DNA from: Brienomyrus brachyistius
Lineage: Eukaryota > Chordata > Actinopteri > Osteoglossiformes > Mormyridae
DNA length: 64,000 nt
Assembly: GCF_023856365.1 (NCBI RefSeq)
Contig: NC_064539.1
Coordinates: 15,451,519 to 15,515,518, forward strand
Direction of reading: 5' to 3'
Shown: piece after piece, positions 20,289 through 64,000 of the stretch
Numbering within the stretch: the stretch's first letter is position 1
Layout: every line of letters begins with the position of its first letter
The notes under the pieces: model-generated
What the model was told of the DNA's origin: nothing
Databases searched by the model: none
What the model saw: the letters and a program-made list of their open reading frames with translations, nothing else
Program-made: the position numbers and the translations under genes

Positions 20289-23163
20289 GTATGGCATTTC
20301 TAAATACAACCAGATCTAATCTTCATCTCCTATACAAAACTGTCTGTAGTTTGTTTTGGTATAATAAGTCTCCAAGCAAATGTACACAACATCAGTTCGT
20401 TATTTTTCGTCATATGTTGTTCCATCGGAGTCGTTTATTTCCCTGCATGATTATTAGTCTGCGCGTCTTCCATATAAGACGTGTTGCCGCAAGTTACAGG
20501 ATCATTCGTGTCCCTAATGCAGGACTAAATATTATGTGTAACGACAAGTCCCAGTGTCGCGAGGCTGGTCCGTCGCATTAATGACGACTTCTGGTGCGAC
20601 AGTCGGTGCGTCATTAGCGAGAACACGGAAGTGACCAGTTGGCTCCCCGCTTCCGTAGCTGTTTTTTGTCTATGCACGGCGTATTCCGATTAATTTATTT
20701 TAAAACATGTATTGTAAGCCATAAAAATGCAAAAGACATTCATTGCATGGTTTTTACTACCGGCCGTTTTCGTTAATGTAAATGCATTTGAACCATTTAC
20801 AGTGTCGGTTGTTTTGGGTGCTAGTGCACTTTTAGGGAAGACAATATATAATTATTTTCAAGAATCGTGCAGTGACCAATGGTTTGGTTTCAATTCAACG
20901 GGTGGGTATAATCACCAGTCGGTAATTTAAATTAGAGAACAGATAACTTGCTGTTTTATTTGTCCCACTAACCCGTCTTTGTCCTCCTTGAAAAGTTAGC
21001 TGTGGGTGACTTTCTGTAGGTCGTCATATATGTATTTATTCACTCATATTAATACTGCCTCATATATTATATCTTATAAATGTTATGGCCACATTGGCTG
21101 AATGCACATTTTATTCTTTGTGTCACCTTTAACGGGTGATTGATAGTTCTTTATTGAAATCGGTCATTGATTGAAAATTTCAAAACTCTCACAGGGCTCC
21201 AAGTCGACCTTGAACAGAAGCTCTTCGGGCAGCACATAGCGTCAAAGGTTTTACTGAAGGCAGTTACCGGCTTTGTAAACAACAAGAATCCCAAAAAGCC
21301 TCTTGTCCTTTCACTCCATGGATGGACGGGAACTGGGAAGAACTTCGTCAGCCAACTCATAGCCTCCAGTATCTACAAAAAAGGAATGTCCAGCAGATTT
21401 GTGCACCAGTTCGTGGCCACTGTTAACTTTCCACATTCAAGTGAAATTGACACCTACAAAGTAAGAACTGGAGGGTAATACTGGCAGATATTACACATAA
21501 CCCCTGCTGAATTCCTTATTTATGTACCAATCGAGCTATGATAACTTCCACGTTTCACATTATTGTAGTGCACGTGTCCATCCTGACTCTCCTGGCTTTC
21601 ACTGACATGCATTTCTCCTGCTTTCCTATGGTGGTTCCGTAGACCCAGCTGCAGCAGTGGATCAAGGGGAATGTGTCCAGCTGTGCTCGCTCTTTGTTTA
21701 TATTTGATGAAATGGACAAGATGCACACTGGACTTATTGACAGCATTAAGCCATTCCTGGATTACTATGACAACCTGGGTGGTGTGTCCTATAGACAAGC
21801 TATGTTCATTTTTCTTAGGTGAGTAACTTAAGTAGAATTCTTTTGTTTGTCTGCCTCATCCTTTTGCTGTTGTTTGATTCCCCTGGTATGTATGAATTCA
21901 AATTTTGTGCTGTTCCTTTTGCGTCATCGTGCTTGTTTTTGAGGTTTGGCATTATTTGCATTTTTGATTTAAGAGTTAATTTGCTGGGTCCAGTGAAAAT
22001 CAGCATAGGTGGTTTCTTATCATTTGTACAGTAATGCAGGTGGAGAAAGCATTACGCAGGTGGTCCTGGATTTCTGGAAAAATGGAAAAGATCGGGAAGA
22101 AATTCAGCTGTCAGACCTAGAATCAGCAATGTCTCTTGAGGTGTTCAACAACAAGAACAGTATGTTACTTTATCTTTTACCCTTAGCGTCCTTTTCGTTT
22201 TTTTTTTTTTTAAAGTATGTTTCTTATTGTGTCTTCTTATTATTGGGGGGTGACTTAGCAGGTTACGCTTCTGTGCCCCCCCACCTCCCAGGTCACTGGG
22301 TAAATGGCCTGACCATGGATTCAGCCACCAAAAATGTTCTTATTATGTGTTCTTATAATGATAAATCCATTTGTCCTAAGGGCACGCTAGTTGTTCTTAA
22401 TTAGCATTGGTAAAATGCCCGGCCAGTCCCAGGAAAAGGACATGAGACTGCAGGGCCACGTGCACACAGAGAAATCACAAACACAAATTAATAAGAACAG
22501 CTGAGAGAGAAGTCAGGAATGCCCAAATGAAAATATAAAGACTGGAACAGCAGACTCCAAGCATAGGGAAACTTCAGGAAGTTAACAGCGAACAAGTGGT
22601 CATATATAATAGCATCAGAACTGGATATAAAATAACACAAAGATGCAGGAGATGCTGTTACTCATTCTGTAATAATTAAATTAATATATAATTACCAATG
22701 GTCAGGAAATATTTTAATAATTATAATAAAATTATATTTATAGTTTAATAATCATTTAAAATTGTAATTATTAAACAGTTTTTTGAGACTACAGTAACCC
22801 CTTCACATTCGCAAGCTTTCAGCTCAGGAGACTCGCCACGTGGCAGTGGACATGCTGGTCCTTCGTATTGTTTGCCATCACCTCTCATGGCACAATCTTT
22901 TTCTGTATGTCTCTCCAGGTGGCTTCTGGCACAGCAGCCTGATTGATAAAAACCTGATTGATTTCTTCATCCCATTCCTACCTCTGGAATACAGACATGT
23001 CCGCATGTGTGCCCTGGCAGAGATGGCCATTCAGAACATGGAACCAGACGAAGACATTGCAGATAAAGTCGCCAAAGACATGGTGTACAGCCCAAAAGAG
23101 GAGAGGGTATTCTCCTCTAAGGGCTGCAAAACAATCACAAGCAAACTGGAGTACTACAAGTAG
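20090..23163 (+). CDS. tor1: Torsin-1 AAA+ ATPase, copy B (canonical motifs)
   Basis: Exons: 1a 20090-20288 or 1b 20727-20901, then 21195-21460, 21643-21818, 22032-22159 and 22919-23163. All junctions are GT/AG, and both first exons end in phase 1, giving 337 or 329 residues. The protein has a signal peptide and then the torsin AAA+ domain with Walker A GWTGTGKN (about residues 109-116 with exon 1a), Walker B FIFDEMDK, sensor-1 Asn (FLSNAG) and the GCK sensor-2. Torsins use ATP in the ER lumen and nuclear envelope, with LAP1/LULL1 supplying the missing arginine finger. Neighbouring copy A is a tandem duplicate; fnbp1 follows on the opposite strand, as in the human 9q34 neighbourhood. This copy is the better candidate for the orthologue of TOR1A/TOR1B. 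Confidence 0.92.
20727..20901 (+). CDS. tor1: Torsin copy B alternative exon 1b
   Basis: ATG at 20727, donor CAACGG|GTGGGT, 58 residues plus one base. It encodes a signal peptide ([20 protein letters not shown]) and FEPFT, then a QESC single cysteine. It is orthologous by eye to exon 1 of copy A, including its flank. It lies in the intron after exon 1a and has no acceptor of its own that would join it to 1a in frame, so it would need its own promoter. Confidence 0.7.
21195..21460 (+). CDS. tor1: Torsin copy B exon 2 (Walker A)
   Basis: Acceptor CTCACAG|GGCTCC and donor TACAAA|GTAAGA; 266 bp. It contains the torsin-type P-loop GWTGTGKN with Asn after Lys, as in TOR1A. Confidence 0.92.
21643..21818 (+). 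CDS. tor1: Torsin copy B exon 3 (Walker B)
   Basis: Acceptor CCGTAG|ACCCAG and donor TCTTAG|GTGAGT. It encodes the [20 protein letters not shown] stretch and the beta strand ending in sensor 1. Intron 3 downstream is only 213 bp, against 5.15 kb in copy A. Confidence 0.92.
22032..22159 (+). CDS. tor1: Torsin copy B exon 4 (sensor 1)
   Basis: Acceptor TTGTACAG|TAATGC and donor GAACA|GTATGT. It encodes (S)[18 protein letters not shown] through FNNKN; sensor-1 Asn is conserved. Confidence 0.92.
22919..23163 (+). CDS. tor1: Torsin copy B exon 5 (C-terminal domain, stop)
   Basis: Acceptor CTCCAG|GTGGCT; stop TAG at 23161-23163. It starts (S)[16 protein letters not shown], as in TOR1A ([10 protein letters not shown]), and ends with [15 protein letters not shown]. 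Confidence 0.92.
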
Positions 23164-23983
23164 AGCAGTTGGCTGAAAAGACAAATGGGCCTAATACTTG
23201 CTACCAAAAAGGTGTCTTGTTTGAAAATGTTGGCCAGGAGGAATCTGCAGGTTGGACAGAGAAAAAACTGGACCTAGAGTAATGACATGCATTTACATTT
23301 GGATGCCGATTTGGAAGGATGCCGATTTTCCACACCTGATGACCTGAGTGAAAAATGAAGAACTTCACTAGACATTATTTCTGACCTAATTAAAACTAGT
23401 AGTGCAGACTCTGGGATCCCCTGACATTATTTTTCTTAAAATATAAATTTAGAATGTGAACAATGCTGGGGCATTTATATGCAACCACATCTATACAAGA
23501 AATTAACCTGATAATATCTTTTTCAATTCTAACAGTCATTTTTCATTCATCTTCATAAAGCCAATATCACTCGCCCACCGCAGCACTACAATATCTGATT
23601 TCATTGTGGTTTTAGTGAAGTTCAGTTAATTTTACATTTTGCTGCTTAGCCATTAAAAAGGGAACATTCAAAACACCCAATTTTCAGATTCTGAAAAGTA
23701 AAAAACACCATTTGTAGCTTTTGCCAGATTTATCAAGTAAAAGTTAAGGGCTAACACAGGTGACACTTCCTGGCAGGTCCTACTACTATAAATTATCTGG
23801 GTGATCCATAGTTTGGTCCAGTGATAGGATAATTATCTGTACCCCTAATATGAAATTATTCATTCCCAACAGCAGTGTTGCAATGGTTACTGAAACCATT
23901 GTGCAAACATTGATTTTCTAATGCAATATTTTTAAAGAAATTCCTTAAGGTTTGCGATAATTGAGCTGGGTTTGGAACTAGAG

Positions 23984-23989
23984 AATAAA
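23984..23989 (+). terminator. Possible poly(A) signal of torsin copy B
   Basis: AATAAA 820 bp after the stop codon. No other support; nearer non-canonical signals are possible. Confidence 0.25.
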
Positions 23990-24305
23990 TATTATTTGGA
24001 CTGATTGCCAACGGATGTTCAGCCAATCTTATGCCTTTTGTGTTTAGATACTGTTATCGAAAATCTTTCATATATTGATCTCAAAATGGTCACCTGTGTA
24101 CTAAAAGACTTTCTTTTAAATTATGGGATGTAATTTTATTTTTCCATGAATATGGTGTTAGTTTTTTCTGAATGATGATGATCGGTCATTAAAACTCATT
24201 TTACATCTTGGAAGATGATGGATACATGAAAGTATATGTCTCTTTCAGTTTCTCCTTAAGAGGAAGCAATCCTTGAGTGGATGTGACTACAGCTCAGGAA
24301 TGGCA

Positions 24306-24556
24306 GGGTAAACGCTGTCTGTTTGGGAGCTAAGGGTAAACGCTGTCTGTTTGGGAGCTAAGGGTAAACGCTGTCTGTTTGGGAGCTAAGGGTAGATGCT
24401 GTCTGTTTGGGAGCTAAGGGTAGATGCTGTCTGTTTGGGAGCTAAGGGTAGATGCTGTCTGTTTGGGAGCTAAGGGTAGATGCTGTCTGTTTGGGAGCTA
24501 AGGGTAGATGCTGTCTGTTTGGGAGCTAAGGGTCGATGCTGTCTGTTTGGGGAACA
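24306..24556. repeat. 28-bp minisatellite (9 copies)
   Basis: The unit GGGTAAACGCTGTCTGTTTG plus GGAGCTAA repeats every 28 bp. The first three copies read TAAACG, the next five TAGATG, the last TCGATG, so variants are grouped in blocks. Confidence 0.95.
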
Positions 24557-25095
24557 CGCTGAAGCTTTGCTCTAGAAAACATCTACTTTAGGTTTACAGC
24601 AAGAATGAGGAACCATCATGGTATTCAGGGCTCTCAGAATGGCAGCATTGTGTTCCACAAACAACTTTGTCACTTGGTCCGTCCATCTAATCTGAAGTCG
24701 TCCCATGCTCACCAACCTATACAATTTCTAGAAGTAGTGGATGGATCTCCTGGAAATGTGAATCTTAATAAATGTGTTTTTACATTAATAATCTTTGTTG
24801 TGAGATGTACGGTTTATACACTACTTATTTATATTTTATGGATTCTGTTATTGCACTGTGACCAAAATGTTCTGTGACATAACAGAACTCTGTCAGATGC
24901 TCCAGTGGTATATATGCACCTCTGAATTAAGTTTTATTTTTTCATTGATCACGATGAATTAAATTATGCGCACAAATTAATTTAGCGTTGCCAAGAAATT
25001 CTAAATTGAGCTCTAGAAATGCTTTGATGACCCAAGAATTAAATGGCATTAATCAGCTTTTTCAGAATCTCATGGCTTTTCTTCGCCACACCGTT

Positions 25096-25252
25096 ATGCC
25101 CTACTGTAGCCAACTGGAGAGACATGCTCTTCTCCATTATGCCGTAGCTAACTGGAGAGACATGCTCTTCTCCATTATGCCGTAGCTAACTAGAGAGACA
25201 TGCTCTTCTCCATTATGCCGTAGCTAACTGGAGAGACATGCTCTTCTCCATC
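25096..25252. repeat. 38-bp minisatellite (4 copies)
   Basis: The unit GCCGTAGCTAACTGGAGAGA plus CATGCTCTTCTCCATTAT repeats every 38 bp; the first and last copies are slightly diverged. Confidence 0.92.
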
Positions 25253-25775
25253 AAGCTATCAATCTTCACTAAGGTTGCAGAATAAGGGAGGCCACCCCGC
25301 CCCACCTCTGCGAGTCCACGATGATAAAATATGCTGGGTGGGATTTTGGATCTGCCCCCCTATCAGAAAAACTGGCCCCTGTCTGCCTCGCCCCCCTCCA
25401 GTTGAAGATCTCCAGTTGCCACTGGGTGTTTCTCAGCCTATGTATTTCCCAGAGTCTAGGGAATACAATAAAGTTAAAAACCAACTATATTTGCTGAGGA
25501 CACAAGTGCCATCAGAATTTAACTTACCAAAGTGTGGGCAGACATCAAAATGTAAATTCAGCTTTTTATATATTGTTGATCAATTCAGATCAAAAACAGA
25601 AAAACGTGCAAAGAAATAAAAGCGAAGGATATTTTTCTCCATCCAAGAAGAAATGTTTTGCTCTTTTTATTAGCTGTGATATGTGCCACTCTGACGTGTG
25701 TCATTGCCCACTAATTCACATCATCATTGTCCAGTGATTGACTTTAAATGTGACAAATACAGCCCTAAAAGACTA

Positions 25776-26071
25776 CAGATGCTCCTCTACTTATGAACGA
25801 GATAAGCCATTCATAACTCGAAATGTTCATAAGTCATTATTCAACATCATTTCAAGGGTATATGGAAGTACAAAGAAGTATGATCCCGGGAGAACTCACG
25901 CTACATTGCTGTGCGGTGGGAGTAGCGGCCAGAAGTCGTACTAGGCGGAATTGGTCCTCAGAAAAAAAGAATTGATGATGTGGCCCGGAAACGGGAGCCC
26001 AATGAACATAATTTGGACTTACAGTCCTCTTCGTTCGTATGTCTGAAAGTTCGTAAGTAGAGAAGCGTCTG
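25776..26071. mobile_element. TA-flanked MITE (mariner-type)
   Basis: Left end CAGATGCTCCTCTACTTA and right end TAAGTAGAGAAGCGTCTG are near complements, flanked by TA at 25774-25775 and 26072-26073. It is about 296 bp and non-coding. TA duplication fits Tc1/mariner mobilisation. Confidence 0.8.
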
Positions 26072-27423
26072 TATTAACTGACTGGACCTTGATTGGGCAG
26101 CTATTTCGCTGGGAAGCTCGGTTTTCATTCACTTTGCACATGAAACACACAATGGATCTGCATTTATATCTAATAGCAGGTTTTCAAGCCATTGCAGGTG
26201 TACAAAATAAACAGTGAACAGCAATTGAGGCAACAGAAGGCTGATGCTCCCAGATGTTTTATTTGGCACAGTTAATACAATGTAATGTTTTCAGTGCTCA
26301 GAAACAAGCGTCCCAAATGTAATGGAAAAGTGCATTTGGCAGACTTCACAAACAGAACAAAACCAAGGATCCTACGTAGCAAAGCAAATTTCTACAACTT
26401 AACAAAACTGCATTATTTTGTTTATAATTCTATTTTGTATATTGAAAACTTCAGTATTTCCAATTTGAACAAATAAACTGGACCAGCAGAGTTTCAATAG
26501 CACCCTCTAGAGGGTATGGAGGGTGGTGAGGCCTGCTGTGTTCAGCTGGACAGGAGGTGTTGCATTGGTTTACTTCTGCCTTCCGTGTAAAAAAAAATAA
26601 ATAAAATAAAAATGGACAGTTACAGCTATGTTAGCCTTCATCTTGATATACTGTCACTGTTTCCAATAATGAGCATTTCAAATCTATTTTATGCCGATAC
26701 ATTTTTTGACAGCTGACTCACTGTTAATGCTACTGTAAAAGTCCAGTCCTTAAATAGAGAGAAAATGAGTAAAAAGTATCCTATCACATATCTGTCCCAG
26801 ACATTCAAGTCATTGCTGTTTTCTTCAAACAGTCTAGCTATCCATTGAACACTGTTTTATCTGTTAGAATTAAGCTCTTACCCAGTTGAAACTGATTTAT
26901 TATTAAGTGGAACTGGCAAACAGTGGTACAAATATATTCAGCTAAAATGGCTTAACTCTCTTTGACCCAGAAGTTAAAATTATAAAAATTATTAAAATCA
27001 TTATGTGCCTTAAATAAGGAAAAGAACGTGGATTATGTGGATTGACAATAATGTACTGTCTGGTTCCACACAAAACAGCTTTCTCCTTGACGATAATAAT
27101 AAAAAAACAACCTTATGTTCTTAATTAGACTCTTCACAGACAAAATGACATCTACTCAAATTATCAGCGCAAACAATTCAGTAAGAACCTGTTTGGCTTT
27201 TCCATATCCTTGGAAAACTGGAGGTGAAACACATGCACAGGAAACCTAGAAAGACAGGAAGCTACCGCAGTAATTTGCGATGATGTTGGGACTTTATGAT
27301 TCACTGTGTTTTTTACTACATTGAAAAGGAGAGTTTTACATTGTATCCCAAAGACTAAATCCAGAGAACACATCAGCAGTCTTTTGTGGAACGCTGCTCA
27401 AATAACTTGCCAGTGATTTTTAT

Positions 27424-27482
27424 ATAGACATATATATATATATAAAATTTTATTTTAATATTTATACATATATATATATATA
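27424..27482. repeat. (TA)n-rich microsatellite pair
   Basis: Two ATATAT tracts surround a short AT-rich spacer and form a near palindrome. Confidence 0.8.
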
Positions 27483-29157
27483 CCAGATTTTAAGGTCTTG
27501 GGATCCATAACCTTTTGGTGTCCACTGTCGAAAGTGTCACGGTGCCAGGAGAGCTGAGCTTGAAGAAAGTTCAACACTGAAACAAGTGATCATGCTAGAG
27601 GCAACGTAAAAAAAAAAAAACAAATAATAAAATGAAGACAGGAAAATGAAATCACAGGCACAAGACACAACAGTAGCAAATTGGTTAGGACAATGTACAG
27701 ACAAAGCATTAACCGAGAGGACACGCCCCCATTCAGGACTGGCAGAGGCAAAGAGAAGCATGGACTGCTTGGAGACAATGTCATTGGCTAGAGGGTCTAG
27801 CTGCACAGCACTCACAGGAGCCAATGGCAGCAGCCTGGAGGTGGGGTTTAGGCGTGGCCAGTGGCAGGAGCTGCGACCAATGAGAATGCTGCAGGGTGAA
27901 AGTGCAGTACTGGTGCTTAGCCAATGTGACTTGGCTTCCTCAATCTAACAGATGCACAAATAAGAAGTAAGCAAATGCCAGAAATACTGGCACCAATGAT
28001 ACATTTAAAGCATAATTGTATTATATTCTTGGTGTTAGACCATGTAAACAGCTTTAGGGTTGGAATCACCATTACATGCTTATGAAATGTAAAGTTAAAA
28101 AAGACTTGGATTTTGTCCCCATTGACAAGCCACCATAACTGTGGTGCTGCATTTGTCCTGTGACCATCCACTACTGGATGCCATTCCCCATGTCCATAGG
28201 GACAGGTACATCACATGATCATGAGATCGGAGCTCTTTGCCAGATACACAAATGAGACTATGAAGCTCGCAAAAGCTGAAGCTATGGCTGCAGTTTCATC
28301 TCCCACAGCTCACCCACCTGGTCCAGTCCTAAATCTGACCACAGTTGGCTGTGCTTGGAGTGGGGGGTTGTGGGAAATGGGGGAGGGAGGGGTTTGAGGG
28401 TGAGCTAGCAATTTCTGCGCACAAAAATGGAGGCCAAGTTAGTACATCAAGAAGCAAGCTACGCTGACATAACAAGCAGAGAGATGGCTGCTGAATTCGT
28501 TCTGGTCCGTTTGGCAACAGACTCAGAAGCAGCACTTAGCGGACTTCAGTGTGAAGTTAGACTGAATCGCTCACAACCTGACCCCCTTTTTGCAGTATCA
28601 CTGCCTAAAGACGTTTAAAAACGTAGATGGTTTTCTCCGATGGAGCTTGCCCTGCCATTCCTGTGCCACGCCCACACTTTTAGGTATCTGCAATTTAGAG
28701 AATAAAATAAAACAAAAACAAATAAAAAACAAACATGTTAGAGAGGATGTATAAAATAAAAAGAACCAACCCAATATGATGTTTTTTTGTATCCCTTTTC
28801 ACATGCAGACAATGCTAATCTATATGGTAACAGGTCATCAGCTAATGGAGATTTAATATTCAAAGGGAAGTTATCCCACAAATGTAGCTTTTCTATCTAC
28901 ACAAGCGATACCTACTGAAGAATATTTTCTGTTTGATATTCTCTTCTTTCACTCAGTTTTGAAAGCCATTGATCAAGCCAGAAATGCCACAGGAAAACAT
29001 TTCAGCTTATATCAATGCCCGACATGCAAAAAAAAAATTGCAAATGAACACTAGCATGCTTTAATTTGCTAATGGCAGCATTTCATTTCTTCTCTGTATG
29101 CATAAAATGAGTAATGAAATGGTTGTGTGAATAACACTCGATATGAAATTTACTTAC

Positions 29158-29337
29158 ACTTTTCCCCTCAATTTCACAAAACAAAGTGGTGATATTACGG
29201 TCCATGGGAAAACGAAGAATCTCCTTGAACTGCATAAAAGATTTCAATTGTGCTCTACATCTCTGAGACACGGTCTGCTTATCGAGAGCAACATCACAGG
29301 GGAACCCGATATGTATATCATCTGACAGGTTGCAGGA
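29158..29337 (-). CDS. Unassigned exon candidate, 60 residues
   Basis: On the - strand an acceptor TTATCTGCAG precedes an open 180-bp segment that ends exactly at a strong donor, AGT|GTAAGTAAAT. Phase is 0 at both ends. The 60 residues include three cysteines and look like ordinary globular protein (for example FMQFKEILRFPMDRNITTLF). I do not recognise the family. The frame also stays open upstream to a Met, so a first exon is possible. It lies 1.5 kb beyond the fnbp1 stop on the same strand. It could be a 3'-side neighbouring gene, a lineage-specific gene, or chance. Confidence 0.3.
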
Positions 29338-30117
29338 CTGCAGATAACGTGATATGTGTACAAATCCATGCATGTTAAATTAACTCTGCTGGACAGAAAA
29401 AAGGCAGCGACTGTTCGTAATGGGAGGTGTTTTTACGGGACACGATCAGCTATACATTCACATCACTGCAAGGTGACACTCAGCCTGCATCTGGAGATCA
29501 TCCTGAGTGATCTACCCAGCTACGTCCTACAGAATAACACTCACCTTCTGGAGTGATACTGATTTATACTGTGTTATACTCTGCACGCCTGTTACTCTGA
29601 CATCAGCGGGTGTGCAAGTATGAGTGGGAATGGCATTTTGATGTTGTTAAGTCGAAAAAAAATATTCTGATTTATTATATAATGGGACTTTGCCTCAAGT
29701 ATGCAGAGATGCCTACAGCAATTACAATACTAGAGCAGCTATTTTTTTCTGCTAATTAACACAATAAATTAGCATTATTTACTACAGTGCAAAACAGCAT
29801 GCATTCTGTTAAGTGCTCTGGAAACATTATAAAACAGTATGTAACCAACAGGGATTCATAAAATTTAAAATGTCTCAACTATTCATTGGAGTAGGAGACA
29901 CATGGGCCCTACAGCATTGCAAGTCAGGAGCCAGCAATGTAATATATAGAGAATTCATATTAAAACACCTTTATGATTTACAGATACATTTATTTATTGT
30001 CACCCTCTGACAGTTAATAATTAATACATGTTATATAATGCAATATATACAGAAAGATGTATTCTGATACTTGACCTGGGTAATCAGTACAATTCTCTGC
30101 CTAACATAAAAGAATAT

Positions 30118-30123
30118 TTTATT
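30118..30123 (-). terminator. fnbp1: Possible poly(A) signal of fnbp1
   Basis: AATAAA on the - strand, 753 bp after the stop codon. Another lies at 29989-29994. The choice cannot be made from sequence. Confidence 0.35.
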
Positions 30124-30875
30124 TGGGGAAATGTTTGGGAAACAGATGTGTAAACTTCATGTGTCGATTTGACTTGTCAAATGTTGCTGCTTCCTAAGAT
30201 GGCGTTGCTGAGTAGAATGAGCAGCGGCGGGTCAGTAGCAGTTAGAAAAGCCATTATCATTTTTTTTTCTTTATAAATGAGAGAATCTTTCAATATCAAA
30301 AGGCTGTTATCTCCTGTAAAACATGGTTTCCTGTTGAGAATAGCGTGAAAAATGCTACTGACTACGCTACACGTCGGTGGGGACCGTCCTTCAGAGCTAC
30401 ATAAGCCATACAATCTCTAACAATAGTCATGTTCCTCCAGCCCCCTTCTGTCAATGTGACGAGCGAATGAAGCAAATGTATGCAGGCAATTTGACGACAC
30501 AATAGCACACGGGCACATGGGCAGACAGGGAGAGGGAGCACAGACTGTTGGTGCTGGGGTCCTGCTCTCTCCTCTAACATGTCAGCGGCCATCTTCTGGC
30601 CAGCACCCCCACAGCTTTTAGCTTCTCCGATAAATTAAATACAATCAACATAAATAAAAAACACGGGACGATGTGGTCCTTAAGCCATCTAGCTGTCTGA
30701 TCGGCCTGTCCAAGGGCTGCTCCTTGACGTAGTGGAACAGGGAATGAAACACAATCGTCCTACACTATGGTGTAAGACTTAGGGACTGGCGCTGGGTAGC
30801 CAGGCGTCCACCCCTTGGTTCTGACCTGTGCCCCCCGGCCAAGGAAGCAGAGAAGCCCCCAGCCCATCGCAGCAC
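30124..30875 (-). other. fnbp1: Probable fnbp1 3' untranslated region
   Basis: It follows the TAA stop at 30876-30878 and ends at a candidate AATAAA. No other gene is seen in it. The extent is inference. Confidence 0.4.
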
Positions 30876-63511
<32,636 letters not shown>

Positions 63512-64000
63512 CTGCAAAAAAAAAAAAAAAGGTTTGTTGTTGCACAGTTTAGGCTTTGGGAAGGTGGCTGCAAGGCCAAAGGTCAAATTCCCTGAGAACC
63601 TCCTCAATCTCGATCAGAAAGGAAAATACTGAGATCTGTAAAATGACACTGAGAAAAGGCCAGAAGGCTCTGGATTTTATGTGAAAAACAAAATGATTTT
63701 AAATCAAACAAATTTCACTAAAAACTAAACAGCAAGTTAGGCATGTATGATAACTAAAGATCTTGCTAGTTATGTATCAAAACAACACAAAACGGTGCAT
63801 TGAACGGTCTATTAAACTTGGAACATCCTTAGAAACAATATACCCCTTGCTCTGTTTTGCAAGTTATGAGTCATACACATTAATCCAAAGCGAAGCTAGT
63901 AGTTTGCAACAAAAATAGCTGAATGAGATGAACAAGAATGAACTGTATTTGTGCCAAAATGTACATCAGCATTTTCTAGTCCATCAGGCCAAATGCTTTA
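63512..64000. other. fnbp1: fnbp1 intron running off the window
   Basis: AT-rich, with no exon for the preceding F-BAR residues. Confidence 0.6.

Larger units (their letters stand above)
23780..29150. other. Torsin-fnbp1 intergenic interval
   Basis: Apart from the minisatellites and MITE listed separately, no coding exon was recognised. Frames at 24605-24877, 27646-27948 and 28427-28618 are open but show no familiar domain, and none has clear splice partners. Human C9orf78 and USP20, which lie between TOR1A and FNBP1, were not seen here. Confidence 0.45.

Noticed and set aside
24306..24556. Regular repeats that might be taken for a CRISPR array
   Set aside because: The 28-bp units abut directly without unique spacers, and the context is vertebrate.
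28427..28618. + strand 63-codon frame starting MEAKLVHQEAS
   Set aside because: Reads like ordinary protein, but no splice signals, family or partner exons were found.
23780..30100. Expected C9orf78 and USP20 orthologues between torsin and fnbp1
   Set aside because: No exon resembling either was seen; they are probably elsewhere in this fish, or in an unread gap.

Overview
This is a piece of a ray-finned fish (probably teleost) nuclear chromosome. The evidence is intron-split vertebrate genes with GT/AG borders, long AT-rich introns, fish-type transposon relics (Tc1, hAT and Harbinger MITEs, L1, Ty3/gypsy-like) and many minisatellites. The species cannot be named from the sequence. No bacterial operon, CRISPR array, phage, tRNA or rRNA was seen.

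Left part (1-6.8 kb): no host gene recognised; it holds a decayed Ty3/gypsy fragment. From 6.8 to 23.8 kb lies a tandem duplication of torsin-1 genes on the + strand. Torsins are ER-lumen AAA+ ATPases. Copy A (9220-17600) has five exons, an open frame (330 aa) and an intron 3 swollen to about 5.2 kb by nested retroelements. Copy B (20090-23163) has the same five-exon plan with a compact intron 3 and two possible first exons, one TOR1A-like and one like exon 1 of copy A. Exons 2-5 and several introns of the copies are closely similar, so the duplication looks recent. Copy A has changed its Walker A motif and sensor-1 residue and has lost the TOR1A-like first exon.

Middle (23.8-30.1 kb): intergenic, with minisatellites, a TA-flanked MITE and one unexplained 180-bp exon-like segment on the - strand (29158-29337).

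Right part (30.1-64 kb): 13 exons of fnbp1 (FBP17; F-BAR, HR1 and SH3 domains) on the - strand. They run from the residues after the first ~47 of the protein to the stop codon; exons 1-2 lie beyond the right edge. All splice phases close, giving 571 residues in the window. The introns carry many tandem repeats and transposons. One intron holds an extra 90-bp in-phase exon candidate (39129-39218) in the linker region where mammalian FNBP1 is alternatively spliced. TOR1A/TOR1B and FNBP1 are also close together on human 9q34, so the arrangement is conserved synteny.

The two gene groups need not work together. Torsins act in the ER and nuclear envelope; FNBP1 bends the plasma membrane and recruits N-WASP and dynamin during endocytosis. 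The most unusual items are the diverged ATPase motifs of torsin copy A, the alternative first exons of copy B, the inverted LTR-like arms around copy A's nested insertion, and the two unassigned exon candidates.
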